NCBI RefSeq assembly: GCF_011009555.1
Contig: NZ_QXHD01000004.1
Location: forward strand, 753,449-817,448
Length of the DNA: 64,000 bases
Direction: 5' to 3'
Source of the DNA: Adonisia turfae CCMR0081
Lineage (GTDB): Bacteria > Cyanobacteriota > Cyanobacteriia > Phormidesmidales > Phormidesmidaceae
Positions 37,594 through 46,948 of the stretch are shown in pieces. The position numbers and the translations under genes are program-made. Under the pieces are notes generated by a model. The model made no database searches. It was not told where the DNA came from and saw only the letters and a list, made by a program, of their open reading frames with translations. Every line of letters begins with the position of its first letter. The stretch's first letter is position 1.

Positions 37594-38874
37594 GTGAAGG
37601 CCATTGTAATTGGTAGTGGTGGGCGTGAGCACGCCATGGCATGGACATTGTTACAGTCACCCAATGTGAGTGGAGTAGTGTGCATTCCAGGCAATGGTGG
37701 GACGGCCACATTGGCTGGCTGTAGTAATTTGGCGATGTCTGTAGATGATGTCGAGGGGATTGCACGGTTTTCCCTGGTGCAGAATATTGGTCTGGTGGCC
37801 ATTGGTCCAGAGCAACCCCTAGCGGATGGTGTAGCAGATGGCCTGAGGGCTCAGGGAATTACTGTATTTGGCCCCAATCAAGATGGGGCACAGCTGGAAG
37901 CCAGTAAGGCCTGGGCAAAAGCACTGATGCAGGAAGCGGGTATACCGACCGCAGCAAGTTCTGTGTTTGATAATGGTGAAGCGGCCACTGCCTATGTCGA
38001 GGAACAAGGGGCTCCCATTGTCATCAAGGCAGATGGATTGGCTGCGGGGAAAGGCGTGACTGTCGCCATGACTCTGGAGGAGGCTAAAGATGCGATCGCA
38101 TCCATATTTAGCGGTCAGTTTGGTACAGCGGGCAAACAAGTAGTCATCGAAGAATTTCTGACAGGCCAGGAGGCATCAGTATTGGCCGTCACCGACGGCA
38201 TCACCATTCGTCCCCTGATGCCTGCCCAGGACCATAAGCAGATAGGCGAAGGCGATACAGGCCCTAATACTGGCGGTATGGGTGCCTATGCGCCCACTCC
38301 TGTTGTCCCCTCTGCCCTATTAGAGCGCATTCAGGCTGAAGTGCTAGAACCGACGGTACAGGCGCTGAGAAACCGAGGCATTGACTACCGTGGCGTCGTA
38401 TATGCCGGACTGATGATTACCCCCACAGGCGACCTCAAAGTTATTGAGTTTAACTGTCGCTTTGGTGACCCTGAAACCCAGGTGGTGCTTCCCCTGTTAA
38501 ATACGCCCCTAGACAAGATCATGCTGGCCTGCTGTGAGCAGCGCCTAGAGGAACTCCCCCCATTTGAGTGGAAGTCTGGTTATGCGGCTTGTGTAGTGTT
38601 GGCGGCTGATGGTTATCCTGGCAAATATCCTAAGGGCATGACCATTGATGGTATCGATGCCGCTACCGATACGGGTGCCATGGTATTCCATGCGGGAACT
38701 CAGTTAGACAAAGGAACCCTCAAATCCAACGGTGGGCGCATTCTAGGGGTGACAGCATTAGGTGACACGTTTGGAGATGCGATCGCAAACGCCTATGTTG
38801 CAGCCGAAGCCATTCAGTTTGATAATGCCTACTATCGGCGAGATATCGGCCATAGGGTTAGAGATCAGTTTTAA
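37594..38874 (+). CDS. purD: Phosphoribosylamine-glycine ligase
   Basis: A 426-residue ATP-grasp enzyme (GAR synthetase) for the second step of purine synthesis. I choose GTG 37594 because the family begins MKxxVIGSGGREHA and AGGA lies about nine bases upstream; TTG 37576 would add six residues. The ATP-grasp motifs are PIVIKADGLAAGKGVTVA, VVIEEFLTGQEASVLAVTDG, GPNTGGMGAYAPTP and VIEFNCRFGDPETQ. Confidence 0.95.
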   Translation: MKAIVIGSGGREHAMAWTLLQSPNVSGVVCIPGNGGTATLAGCSNLAMSVDDVEGIARFSLVQNIGLVAIGPEQPLADGVADGLRAQGITVFGPNQDGAQLEASKAWAKALMQEAGIPTAASSVFDNGEAATAYVEEQGAPIVIKADGLAAGKGVTVAMTLEEAKDAIASIFSGQFGTAGKQVVIEEFLTGQEASVLAVTDGITIRPLMPAQDHKQIGEGDTGPNTGGMGAYAPTPVVPSALLERIQAEVLEPTVQALRNRGIDYRGVVYAGLMITPTGDLKVIEFNCRFGDPETQVVLPLLNTPLDKIMLACCEQRLEELPPFEWKSGYAACVVLAADGYPGKYPKGMTIDGIDAATDTGAMVFHAGTQLDKGTLKSNGGRILGVTALGDTFGDAIANAYVAAEAIQFDNAYYRRDIGHRVRDQF

Positions 38875-39065
38875 ATTACGAGTTTTGAATTGTGAGCGGC
38901 TTGCCTGAGAGACTCTATCTGATGCGTATCTGCTCACCGTTCACCCAAAACTCAGCACTCAAAACTCAAAACGTCCATCCCTGCCGTTCCATGTCCCCAT
39001 GCCCCACTCCACCCGTCATTTTGGGATTCATGTCACAATACTGTTGAGCGGTTTATGTAGGTTGA

Positions 39066-41093
39066 ATGGTAGAGCTGTTTCAAACAATTCGCACTCTAAT
39101 CGCTGACTGGTGGAAAGACTTTACCCTCCAGACGCGTTTAATGGCGGCGGCCACCTTGGTTGTATCTCTGATTATGAGCAGCCTCACCTTTTGGGCCGTA
39201 AATACGATCCAGCTCGATGCCCGTTTGAATGACACCCGTTTTGGTCGTGACTTAGGCTTATTGCTAGCTTCAAATACAGCCCCCTTGGTCCAATCGCAGC
39301 AGCTTGATGAGCTGGCCCTATTCTCCCGGCGGTTTATGGAGAGCACATCGAGCATTCGCTATATGCTCTATGCCAATCCAGAGGGCTATATCTTTTTTGG
39401 TATTCCCTATTCTGATTCGGCGGTGCAAAACTCTCTTACCCTCAGCCGCCGTATGCAGCTGCCAGAGAATTATGTCAAGAGTGTTGATCTGCCCATGGTG
39501 CGTCAGCATCTCACCCCTGCTGGCGAAGTCACTGATGTCTTTGTCCCACTTAAAGTCAAAGGCAATTACCTCGGTGTCCTAGCGTTAGGGATTAATCCTA
39601 ATCCGACGGTGGTGGCATCTTCCCACCTCACACGTGATGTCACCATTGCTGTATTTGTGTGCATTTGGGTGATGGTGATTTTGGGAGCAGTGTTTAATGC
39701 GCTGACCATTACTCAGCCCATTAAAGAACTCTTAACCGGTGTGAAAAACATTGCTGCCGGTAACTTTAAGCAGCGGATCGATCTCTCCCGAGGTGGAGAC
39801 GAGTTGGGTGAGCTAATTCAAAGCTTTAACTACATGGCAGAGCGCCTGGAGCGCTATGAAGAACAGAATATTGAAGAACTCACTGCTGAGAAAGCCAAGT
39901 TAGAGCGTCTTGTATCTACCATCGCTGACGGTGCAATTTTGATCGATGCCAACATGGAGGTGGTGCTTGCCAATACGGCAGCTAGTCGTATTTTTGGCTG
40001 GGACGCTCACCTACCACCGGACGGTAATGTGTTACAGCATCTTCCCACAGAGGTGAGGGCACAGATGACCCGCCCACTATATCAGGCTGCTAAGGGGGAC
40101 TCATCTGAAAGCCAAGAATTTCGCATTGCCCTGACTGAACCTACGAGTCGTACCATTCGCGTATTACTGAACTCCGTGTTGGATCAGTCGGGTGAAACGG
40201 TTAAAGGTATTGCCCTCACAATTCAGGATATTACCCGAGAGGTTGCCTTAAATGCGGCCAAGAGCCAGTTTATTAGCAACATTTCCCATGAGTTACGGAC
40301 GCCGTTGTTCAACATCAAATCGTTCATTGAAACTCTCTATGAGTATGGTGATGATTTGTCTGACCGCGAGCGCCAGGAGTTTTTAGAGACCGCTAATCAT
40401 GAAACTGATCGCCTGACACGTCTGGTGAATGACGTGTTAGATCTTTCACGGTTGGAGTCGAATCGTCGCTATCAGTTTTCGGCGTTGGATATTCATCAAC
40501 CCATTGAACAGATCCTGCGCACCTATCAGCTCAACGCTAAGGATAAAGGAATAGAGCTGATTCAAGAAATTGAAGAAGGTCTGCCACCGGTGCGAGGCAA
40601 CTACGATTTAATGTTGCAGGTGTTTGGTAACTTAGTGGGGAATGGACTGAAGTTTTCTACAGCGGGGGGCTGTGTGGCCATTCGTGCCTATCGTGCGCCA
40701 TCGGCGGTTGATCACCCAGACTTTACTGACAGTGTCCGCATCGAAATTTCCGATACCGGTATTGGCATTGCACCTGAAGATCAAGATGCAATCTTTGATC
40801 GTTTCTATCGTGTAGAAAATCGCGTTCATACGCTAGAAGGTACTGGGTTAGGCCTTTCTATCGTTAAAAACATTATTGCCAAGCACAACAGTAAGATGCG
40901 TTTAGTCAGTGAAGTGGGTATTGGTACCACCTTCTGGTTTGACTTAGCCATGTATGAGGCTCCACGCGTACAACCTAGGTCAGAGTCAGACCTAGAATCT
41001 GTTGCTAATCAAGAAGATGGAAACGCCGAAGCAGCCACGGGCAGCGAGATTTCCCCAGTAGCTGCTAAGGCCACCCCCAAGGAATCGGCTTAG
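39066..41093 (+). CDS. nblS: Sensor histidine kinase NblS (DspA/Hik33)
   Basis: A 675-residue membrane kinase. It has TM1 (about 23-43), an extracytoplasmic loop (to about 195), TM2 (about 196-216), HAMP, a PAS domain (about 280-385), HisKA with phospho-His in FISNISHELRTPLFNI, and HATPase with NGLKF, DTGIGIA and GTGLGLSIV. The N-terminus (FTLQTRLMAAATLVVSLIM, LNDTRFGRDLGLLLASN) is that of the conserved cyanobacterial NblS/Hik33. In other cyanobacteria this kinase integrates high-light, nutrient and osmotic stress through RpaB. The acidic C-terminal tail is variable. It overlaps the convergent HTH gene by 4 bases. Confidence 0.93.
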   Translation: MVELFQTIRTLIADWWKDFTLQTRLMAAATLVVSLIMSSLTFWAVNTIQLDARLNDTRFGRDLGLLLASNTAPLVQSQQLDELALFSRRFMESTSSIRYMLYANPEGYIFFGIPYSDSAVQNSLTLSRRMQLPENYVKSVDLPMVRQHLTPAGEVTDVFVPLKVKGNYLGVLALGINPNPTVVASSHLTRDVTIAVFVCIWVMVILGAVFNALTITQPIKELLTGVKNIAAGNFKQRIDLSRGGDELGELIQSFNYMAERLERYEEQNIEELTAEKAKLERLVSTIADGAILIDANMEVVLANTAASRIFGWDAHLPPDGNVLQHLPTEVRAQMTRPLYQAAKGDSSESQEFRIALTEPTSRTIRVLLNSVLDQSGETVKGIALTIQDITREVALNAAKSQFISNISHELRTPLFNIKSFIETLYEYGDDLSDRERQEFLETANHETDRLTRLVNDVLDLSRLESNRRYQFSALDIHQPIEQILRTYQLNAKDKGIELIQEIEEGLPPVRGNYDLMLQVFGNLVGNGLKFSTAGGCVAIRAYRAPSAVDHPDFTDSVRIEISDTGIGIAPEDQDAIFDRFYRVENRVHTLEGTGLGLSIVKNIIAKHNSKMRLVSEVGIGTTFWFDLAMYEAPRVQPRSESDLESVANQEDGNAEAATGSEISPVAAKATPKESA

Positions 41094-41470
41094 CCAACCA
41101 ACCAATTGATCAGCAACGGTCCAACGCCTCGTTCACGGGCCGAAAAATTGGCCTGATTTAACCATTTAGTGTTCACCGGAGCAGGTTGTACTGCAAGATC
41201 ATTTGCGATCGCTACACCATCCAACCCCAAAGACTGTGCATATTGTTTGAGAAATCCCTGTACATAAATTGCTTCTGGCAACTGCATCCAATTGCCAGTT
41301 TCGATGGCACGCAATTGCTTGGGTTGAATATGCGTACGTTGTGCCACCTGTAGCAATGACAGTCCTTGTTGTGTACGTACTGCTTTTAAGTATTGCCCCA
41401 CTTGCTTTAACTGATGATCAGAACACTCCAGAACTTGAGACCTATCTATAACCCTAGGAAAAACGCTCAT
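41090..41470 (-). CDS. XRE/RodZ-type helix-turn-helix protein
   Basis: A 126-residue protein whose centre is an HTH_25-type domain (LKAVRTQQGLSLLQVAQRTHIQPKQLRAIETGNW, about 28-61) followed by YVQGFLKQYAQSLGLDG. This is the N-terminal domain layout of RodZ, but the membrane segment and periplasmic part are missing. It is likely a small DNA-binding protein. It is divergent from the lipid-catabolism cluster across a 400-base gap that contains a long palindrome, so it is a candidate local regulator; that link is inference. Confidence 0.82.
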   Translation of the reverse strand: MSVFPRVIDRSQVLECSDHQLKQVGQYLKAVRTQQGLSLLQVAQRTHIQPKQLRAIETGNWMQLPEAIYVQGFLKQYAQSLGLDGVAIANDLAVQPAPVNTKWLNQANFSARERGVGPLLINWLVG

Positions 41471-41871
41471 TGCTCTACATATAGATACAACACACCTGTT
41501 GGTAGTGTATTGATCCTACTTTTCTGAATCAAGCCGTTAGCTTGCTATTTTTGATACACAGACTATGGATTAGATAGGTGCGCCTTCGCAGTCCACAATA
41601 TTTTTTGACTTAAGACTAATTGACAAATGCTTGGTTCTAGGGAGTTTCAGCGATGACATGAAATACTCGGCCTCAAAAAACTGCTTTTAAGTCATAAGAT
41701 AGCCGCCGATAAATACGTATCAAATGTCGTCAAAACATGACAAATAATACGTATAGCATCCGTGTAAATCACTAGATACATGAAGATCGTATATTAAACA
41801 CCCTATCATTCTGCATAAAAGCACCTGTTCTTACACCATAATCAAACTAGGAGGGGAGTGGACAAGTATTC
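41471..41871. promoter_or_regulatory. Divergent intergenic region with 42-bp interrupted palindrome
   Basis: No gene over 20 codons is supported. The notable element is 41713-41754: ATACGTAT at both ends (41713-41720 and 41747-41754), with inner half-sites TGTC and GACA, together an imperfect dyad. It lies between the HTH gene and the lipase gene. An AGGAGGGGAG ribosome site is at 41849-41858. From GTG 41858 a 10-codon leader ends in a TGA that overlaps the ATG at 41890 (TGATG), which would allow translational coupling. Confidence 0.45.
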
Positions 41872-41889
41872 TTGTCTGCGAGGTTTGTG

Positions 41890-44328
41890 ATGGCCTTTTT
41901 TCCCTCTTCAGTTCAACAAGTGCTACAGCGACGAGTGTCTCTGATATGGCAACAGAGACGGCTACCACAGCTAGCTAAGCGTACTTGTGAGATATATCTT
42001 GACAGCCAAAACCCTCAGGCCCAAACTCAATGCCAAGAGATTTTACAAACCCAAGTAAGACTCGATGCGAAGAGCTTACAGCGATTTTTACGCACAGATA
42101 TTGGTGAATCCTTATTAGTAAGGCTAGGACAGTTAATTGAACTACCTGACGATGTAGCTGGTCGTCAGGCACTAATCCGAAAAATCACTCAAGCCGATCA
42201 GCTATCGATCATGAGCTTGCTGTATCAAATAGCCGGCAATCTTCGCACGGATCGGCTGCTGGAAACAGCACAGCAAATTGATCTCCTGTTGCAGACCACC
42301 GATAAACTGTTAGCTTTACTCAAGACACTGATGTTGCAAGAAGCAACGAAACAGACAGTGCCGGAGATTGATCCTCGGGTCCCTGGTCCCTGGGGAATAC
42401 GTCAAAAAGTGCTGCGTTTACAACGGCGCTCATCTCAACCATTTCAGGTTTTTCTCTATGAACCTCTGGGAGACATTCCATATCCCGTACCCATTGTGGT
42501 CATTTCCCATGGTTTAGCAGCTAATCCCCAGACCATGACTCGCTACACTAAACATTTGGTGTCCCATGGTTATCTAGTGGCTGTACCCCAGCACCCAGGC
42601 AGCGATACCCATCAGGTTCATAGCTTGCTATCGGGGCGTGTTGACGAGATATTTTCACTCCATGATTTTTTTGATCGTCCCCATGATATTAGTGCCCTGT
42701 TAGATGAGTTGGAGCGTCTAAATGAGCACGACTATGATGGCCATCTGAAGGTAACGGATGTGGGCATATTAGGCGAATCTTTTGGAGGCTACACAGCCTT
42801 AGCCTTAGCAGGGGCCACCATTGATTTTGAGGCGTTAGCCCAGCGTTGTGAGGGAATCTCTGAAAGCTTAAATGTATCCCTATTGCTCCAATGTCGAGCG
42901 TTGTCACTACCGCCCAAAGTTACACCGCTTCAGGATTCTCGCATTAGCGCTATTTTTACGGTGGATCCCATTGGTAATGGCCTATTTGGTGCAGAGGGTT
43001 TAGCGTCTGTCACCATTCCTACAGTTATTGCAACTGGCAGCAACGATAAAACAGCACCCATGGCCTTGGAACCCCTACAAATGTTTCCTCTACTGGCCAG
43101 CCAAGAACGATTTTTAGCCGTTATTCGGGGCAAGTCCCATGTGCATGATCTCAGAAAATTGTTATCTTCTCTGCAACTGACCAGCCATGATGATTTACCC
43201 AGTCTCAATTTATCCCCCCCCATTATTGACAGCTATCTGTGTGGATTGAGTGTTCTATTTTTTGATCGTTATTTGCGGCAATCGGAGACTCCTCAGGCAC
43301 AGCTAACGTCCTATGCCCAAGCCATTAGTCAGCCTCCTTATGATTTACACCTCATCAGTGCAAAGTCTGATCATGCCTTACAACCTGTGCTCAATAAATT
43401 TCAGCAGCGTCTGGAACAGCTTCAATGGCAGACAATTACTGTCCAACATCAGGAGGGTCTATTCACCGCAGCAGATGGCTTAAGTCTTTACTATCAGAGC
43501 TGGTTGCCAACATCGACCGTGAAAGCAATTGTGATTTTGATTCACGGATTAGGTGGACACAGTGGTCTTTTTCAAAATGTTGTGAAAGCTCTATTGCCTG
43601 AAGGGTATGCCCTGTATGGCTATGATCTACGGGGTCACGGTCGTTCACCAGGACAGCGTGGCCATATTAATACCTGGGCAGACTATCGAAATGATTTAGC
43701 TTACTTGCTTGCCATAGTCCAGCAACAGCATCCACTGGTGCCTTGTTTCTTATTAGGGCATAGCTTAGGTAGTATTGTCGCATTGGACTATGAACTTAAC
43801 AGCCACCTAACGGAAAGACAATCGAATAAACGTCTATATCCAAGCATTGCAGGCATCGTAGCGGCATCGCCACCCTTTGGTATCCATGCTAAAACTGACC
43901 TGCGTTTAAGAATTGGTCAACTATTGTCCATGGGCTGGCCTCGATTTTCTCTTTCCCTTGGCCTCAATCACATTTTGCCATCACGCGATCGCTCGGTGGT
44001 TTTAGCCTATGCCCACGATCCGCTAAGACATCGTCGGGGGACAGCTCGTCTGGCAACAGAGTTTCTAAAAACGACAAAGACTCTATGGAGTCATCAAGAA
44101 CATCTGACATCACCTATTTTGATGTTGCATGGCACTGCTGATAAAGTTGCAGATCCTAGAATCAGTCAAGTTTTTTTTCAAGACTTATCTCAAAAAGATA
44201 AGACGTTCATTAGTTATAGCGGAGCTTATCACGAACTCTATAACGAAATTAATCAAACCGAGATTATGAAAGATATTAATAGTTGGCTAGAGAGTCACAT
44301 CAAAAAAGATGAGACTGTGTTCAAATAG
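41890..44328 (+). CDS. Double alpha/beta hydrolase: DUF1400-hydrolase fused to monoacylglycerol-lipase-like domain
   Basis: About 812 residues from ATG 41890 (TTG 41872 is an alternative start). The N-terminal ~150 residues are DUF1400-like. Next comes a PAF-acetylhydrolase/dienelactone-type hydrolase with IVVISHGLAANP, nucleophile elbow GESFGGY, and a late His in GKSHVHDL. From about residue 525 a second complete hydrolase resembles monoglyceride lipase: ILIHGLGGHSG, LRGHGRSPGQRGH, elbow GHSLGS, Asp in LHGTADKVAD and His in SGAYHELYNE. Two intact triads suggest two lipolytic activities. It is upstream of the fad genes on the same strand, so a role in releasing fatty acids is inferred. No signal peptide is clear. 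Confidence 0.85.
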   Translation: MAFFPSSVQQVLQRRVSLIWQQRRLPQLAKRTCEIYLDSQNPQAQTQCQEILQTQVRLDAKSLQRFLRTDIGESLLVRLGQLIELPDDVAGRQALIRKITQADQLSIMSLLYQIAGNLRTDRLLETAQQIDLLLQTTDKLLALLKTLMLQEATKQTVPEIDPRVPGPWGIRQKVLRLQRRSSQPFQVFLYEPLGDIPYPVPIVVISHGLAANPQTMTRYTKHLVSHGYLVAVPQHPGSDTHQVHSLLSGRVDEIFSLHDFFDRPHDISALLDELERLNEHDYDGHLKVTDVGILGESFGGYTALALAGATIDFEALAQRCEGISESLNVSLLLQCRALSLPPKVTPLQDSRISAIFTVDPIGNGLFGAEGLASVTIPTVIATGSNDKTAPMALEPLQMFPLLASQERFLAVIRGKSHVHDLRKLLSSLQLTSHDDLPSLNLSPPIIDSYLCGLSVLFFDRYLRQSETPQAQLTSYAQAISQPPYDLHLISAKSDHALQPVLNKFQQRLEQLQWQTITVQHQEGLFTAADGLSLYYQSWLPTSTVKAIVILIHGLGGHSGLFQNVVKALLPEGYALYGYDLRGHGRSPGQRGHINTWADYRNDLAYLLAIVQQQHPLVPCFLLGHSLGSIVALDYELNSHLTERQSNKRLYPSIAGIVAASPPFGIHAKTDLRLRIGQLLSMGWPRFSLSLGLNHILPSRDRSVVLAYAHDPLRHRRGTARLATEFLKTTKTLWSHQEHLTSPILMLHGTADKVADPRISQVFFQDLSQKDKTFISYSGAYHELYNEINQTEIMKDINSWLESHIKKDETVFK

Positions 44329-44876
44329 CTATCAAATGGCGGTTTAAATATTTCTGAAATATTACGACCTTATTAAGACAACTTCATGTCTGATGGGCGA
44401 TCCCACTATAATAGTGGTATTAGAAAACCAGCTAACCCAACTAGGCTACTTGAAATAGACTAAGTTCTTTACTGTGATATTGCTTGGTTAATCAGCTGGA
44501 TTCTTGACTATAAGTCGCCATTTATCTGGCTGTTTTTTATTGTTATCGAATAGATTATCTCAGCTCTAGCCTGATAGTCAGCTGCGACTTTAAACCCGTT
44601 GATGACTCCTGTAACGAGTCTTTTTTATGCGTTTTTCTGTACAGAAAATACTGCTTGAAATGGGTTTAGGTGTGAGGTTTAGTCTGCTTAATGAAGGCTC
44701 GGAGTCGTTTGCCCATGGCTAAATTCAACTGTTAATGACCAAGCCATAGGCTCTACCCTTATCCACTCCTCTCTTTGCTGGGTAGAACTATAGGTCTTTG
44801 GGTGCGATTGCCCTATGCCACTGCAACGGGCGTCCCAATTGTATTGAGGAAGAGGGTTTTTAGCTCTCTTAAAAAG
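44329..44876 (+). promoter_or_regulatory. Upstream region of the acyl-CoA ligase gene
   Basis: CCACTAT-A-ATAGTGG (44403-44417) is a perfect 7-bp dyad that overlaps a TATAAT -10 hexamer (44407-44412), so it is a promoter/operator candidate. A hairpin GACTC/GAGTC followed by six T (44604-44626) could end the hydrolase transcript or attenuate the ligase transcript. No small gene is supported. Confidence 0.45.
44604..44626 (+). terminator. Weak hairpin with T-run upstream of the ligase gene
   Basis: A 5-bp stem GACTC/GAGTC (44604-44620) with a 7-base loop is followed by TTTTTT. The stem is short, so it may be a weak terminator or attenuator. Confidence 0.45.
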
Positions 44877-46811
44877 ATGGTTGATCAATGTCCCCTTTGC
44901 TGCGCGTTGTATGTTGCGCCAGCTACTCAGGGTTCTGTACAGCTTCATCATACTATTCCTGATTTGTTAGATATGGGGTGTGCCTATGACTATGCTGCGT
45001 TGCATCAGTGGACTCCCCATGGGTGGGAGACTTATTCCTATATTGAGTTTCGTACTGCTGCTGAAGAGTTGGCGCTAGGCTTAGAGGCCGAAGGATTGAC
45101 CGGTAACGAGGGTACCAGTGAGTCACACCGCATTGGCCTGCTACTAGAGAGCGATATCCATTGGGCGTTGGTGGATATGGGCAGTGCGATCGCAAATCTA
45201 GTCACTATCCCCATAGACAAAGGGCAACCACTATCCGCCATTCGCTGGATAGTGGCCGATGCCCACATTAAGGCACTAGTTGTGTCCACCTGGAAAACGT
45301 TAAAACGCTTTTACCACCAGGTACAGCAGGTTGATTTGATTATTGTTGTTGAAAAAGCAACACGCCCCGACTGGGTGTTATCAAAGAGCACAATTAAAAC
45401 ATTAGAAGACATTCGTCACCAGGGTCGTCATGCCCATTCCCCAGAAGCGATTCAGGCATTGAAGCAGCGGATTCATCCCGATGATTTGGCCACCATTGTC
45501 TACACCCCCGATGCCAGTGGTCATATTAAAGGCGCAATGTTAAGTCACAGGAACTTAACTGGCAATATCTGGGCGGCGTTTAGCAGCATGCCAGGACTGA
45601 AGCCAGGTACACCGGAAGTAGCCCTATCGTTTTTACCCCTCAACCATATTTTTGCAAGGGCGTTTCTCTATGGCCACTTTGCCTTTGGCCATCACATTTA
45701 TTTCTCATCTCCAAAACGGGTATTTCTACATTTAGCGACCGTGAAACCCACCATATTTATTACGGTGCCACGACTGCTGGAGAAAGTTTATGAGCGAATT
45801 AATAACCTGCGACAACAGTCCCGTGGGCTAAAACACTACTGGCTGAACTGGGGCTGGCATCTGGCCCATGATGATGAGCTAGGGAGTGTAAGCTGGCGTC
45901 GTTTACAGCGCTGGCTACTTAGCCATGGCGTGTTTAAGAATTTGCGTCGAGCCTTTGGCGGGAATATACGCCATCTACTCTGTGGTGGAGCGGCCCTACG
46001 TCCTGAAATTATGACCTTTTTTAATGGTGTTGGTATCCCGGTGAAGCAGGGCTATGGCTTAACTGAGACCAGTTCTGTGCTCAGCTATACACGCGCGCGC
46101 TGGCTGCGCTCAGGGACTGTGGGGGCACCTATCCCCGGTGTGGAAATGCGGCTGGCGGCGGATGGTGAGGTCTTAGTCCATAGTCCTTACACCATGATGG
46201 GGTATCACGATGATCCAGACGCAACGGAGGCGGTGATTGACGCCCATGGGTGGTTCCACACGGGAGACTTTGGAGAGTTTTCTATAGATGGCCTATTGAC
46301 GCTCCAGGGATGCAAGAAAGGTCTTTTCAAGTTATCCACTGGCAAGTACATCGCTCCGGCACCGATTGAGACACAGTTGAGACTGTCTCCGTTAGTGAAA
46401 CAAGCTTTGCTAGTGGGACCTGGACAAAAGTTTTGTGGAGTGTTGATTGTCCCTGAAAATGAAATTCTCAAAACAACTCTTCAGGCTGGCGGGGAGATTT
46501 TGTCAAACTGGGATCTGCTATTAGAGAAATTGCTGAGTAATGTTGGAGGTCAAGCTGATGAGTTAGTACTGATGAGATCTTATTACCAAAAGCTTATTGA
46601 CCAAATGAATGCTCGGTTGCCAAGTTGGTCAACCATTAAGCGGTTTGTGCTGATTTCTGAAAAGGTGGGTGTTAGGGGAAATCGCCAACAGCTCTATAAG
46701 GCTTATGCCCAGGAAATCGATGTGCTTTATCAAGAGGTTGAGTCCTTGTGCCAGGTGTCGCCAAGGAGGTTCTCTCATTTATATCAAAGGTGGAGGCGTT
46801 TAGCTTCATGA
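44877..46811 (+). CDS. Long-chain acyl-CoA synthetase-like AMP-binding protein (FadD-like)
   Basis: About 644 residues from ATG 44877; the frame opens at TTG 44775 but the added residues look non-homologous. Adenylate-forming family motifs are GYGLTETS, GWFHTGDFGEF and GCKKGLFKLSTGKYIAPAPIE with the catalytic Lys region. This arrangement is that of long-chain fatty acid CoA ligases and of cyanobacterial acyl-ACP synthetase (Aas). The ATP P-loop is atypical: YTPDASGHIKGAMLSH stands where YTSGTTGxPKGVxLSH is expected, which could reduce activity. It is followed on the same strand by fadN, fadA and fadE, which favours a fatty-acid activation role. Confidence 0.82.
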   Translation: MVDQCPLCCALYVAPATQGSVQLHHTIPDLLDMGCAYDYAALHQWTPHGWETYSYIEFRTAAEELALGLEAEGLTGNEGTSESHRIGLLLESDIHWALVDMGSAIANLVTIPIDKGQPLSAIRWIVADAHIKALVVSTWKTLKRFYHQVQQVDLIIVVEKATRPDWVLSKSTIKTLEDIRHQGRHAHSPEAIQALKQRIHPDDLATIVYTPDASGHIKGAMLSHRNLTGNIWAAFSSMPGLKPGTPEVALSFLPLNHIFARAFLYGHFAFGHHIYFSSPKRVFLHLATVKPTIFITVPRLLEKVYERINNLRQQSRGLKHYWLNWGWHLAHDDELGSVSWRRLQRWLLSHGVFKNLRRAFGGNIRHLLCGGAALRPEIMTFFNGVGIPVKQGYGLTETSSVLSYTRARWLRSGTVGAPIPGVEMRLAADGEVLVHSPYTMMGYHDDPDATEAVIDAHGWFHTGDFGEFSIDGLLTLQGCKKGLFKLSTGKYIAPAPIETQLRLSPLVKQALLVGPGQKFCGVLIVPENEILKTTLQAGGEILSNWDLLLEKLLSNVGGQADELVLMRSYYQKLIDQMNARLPSWSTIKRFVLISEKVGVRGNRQQLYKAYAQEIDVLYQEVESLCQVSPRRFSHLYQRWRRLAS

Positions 46812-46820
46812 TATTTGGAT

Positions 46821-46853
46821 TTGTTGGGTTTCGATAGACTCAACCCAACCTAC
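46821..46853 (+). repeat. GTTGGGTT...AACCCAAC dispersed hairpin repeat, copy A
   Basis: Arms GTTGGGTT (46823-46830) and AACCCAAC (46842-46849) enclose an 11-base loop and are followed by CTAC. It lies between the ligase gene and fadN. Confidence 0.75.
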
Positions 46854-46948
46854 AGTCTGTTTTTGGTGAGCGGTGCCCACCTTCCGTATTTCGTATTTTT
46901 AGTGGAGGGTATTTACCCTCCGTTGACCTGCTTTTGAGGAGATCTATT

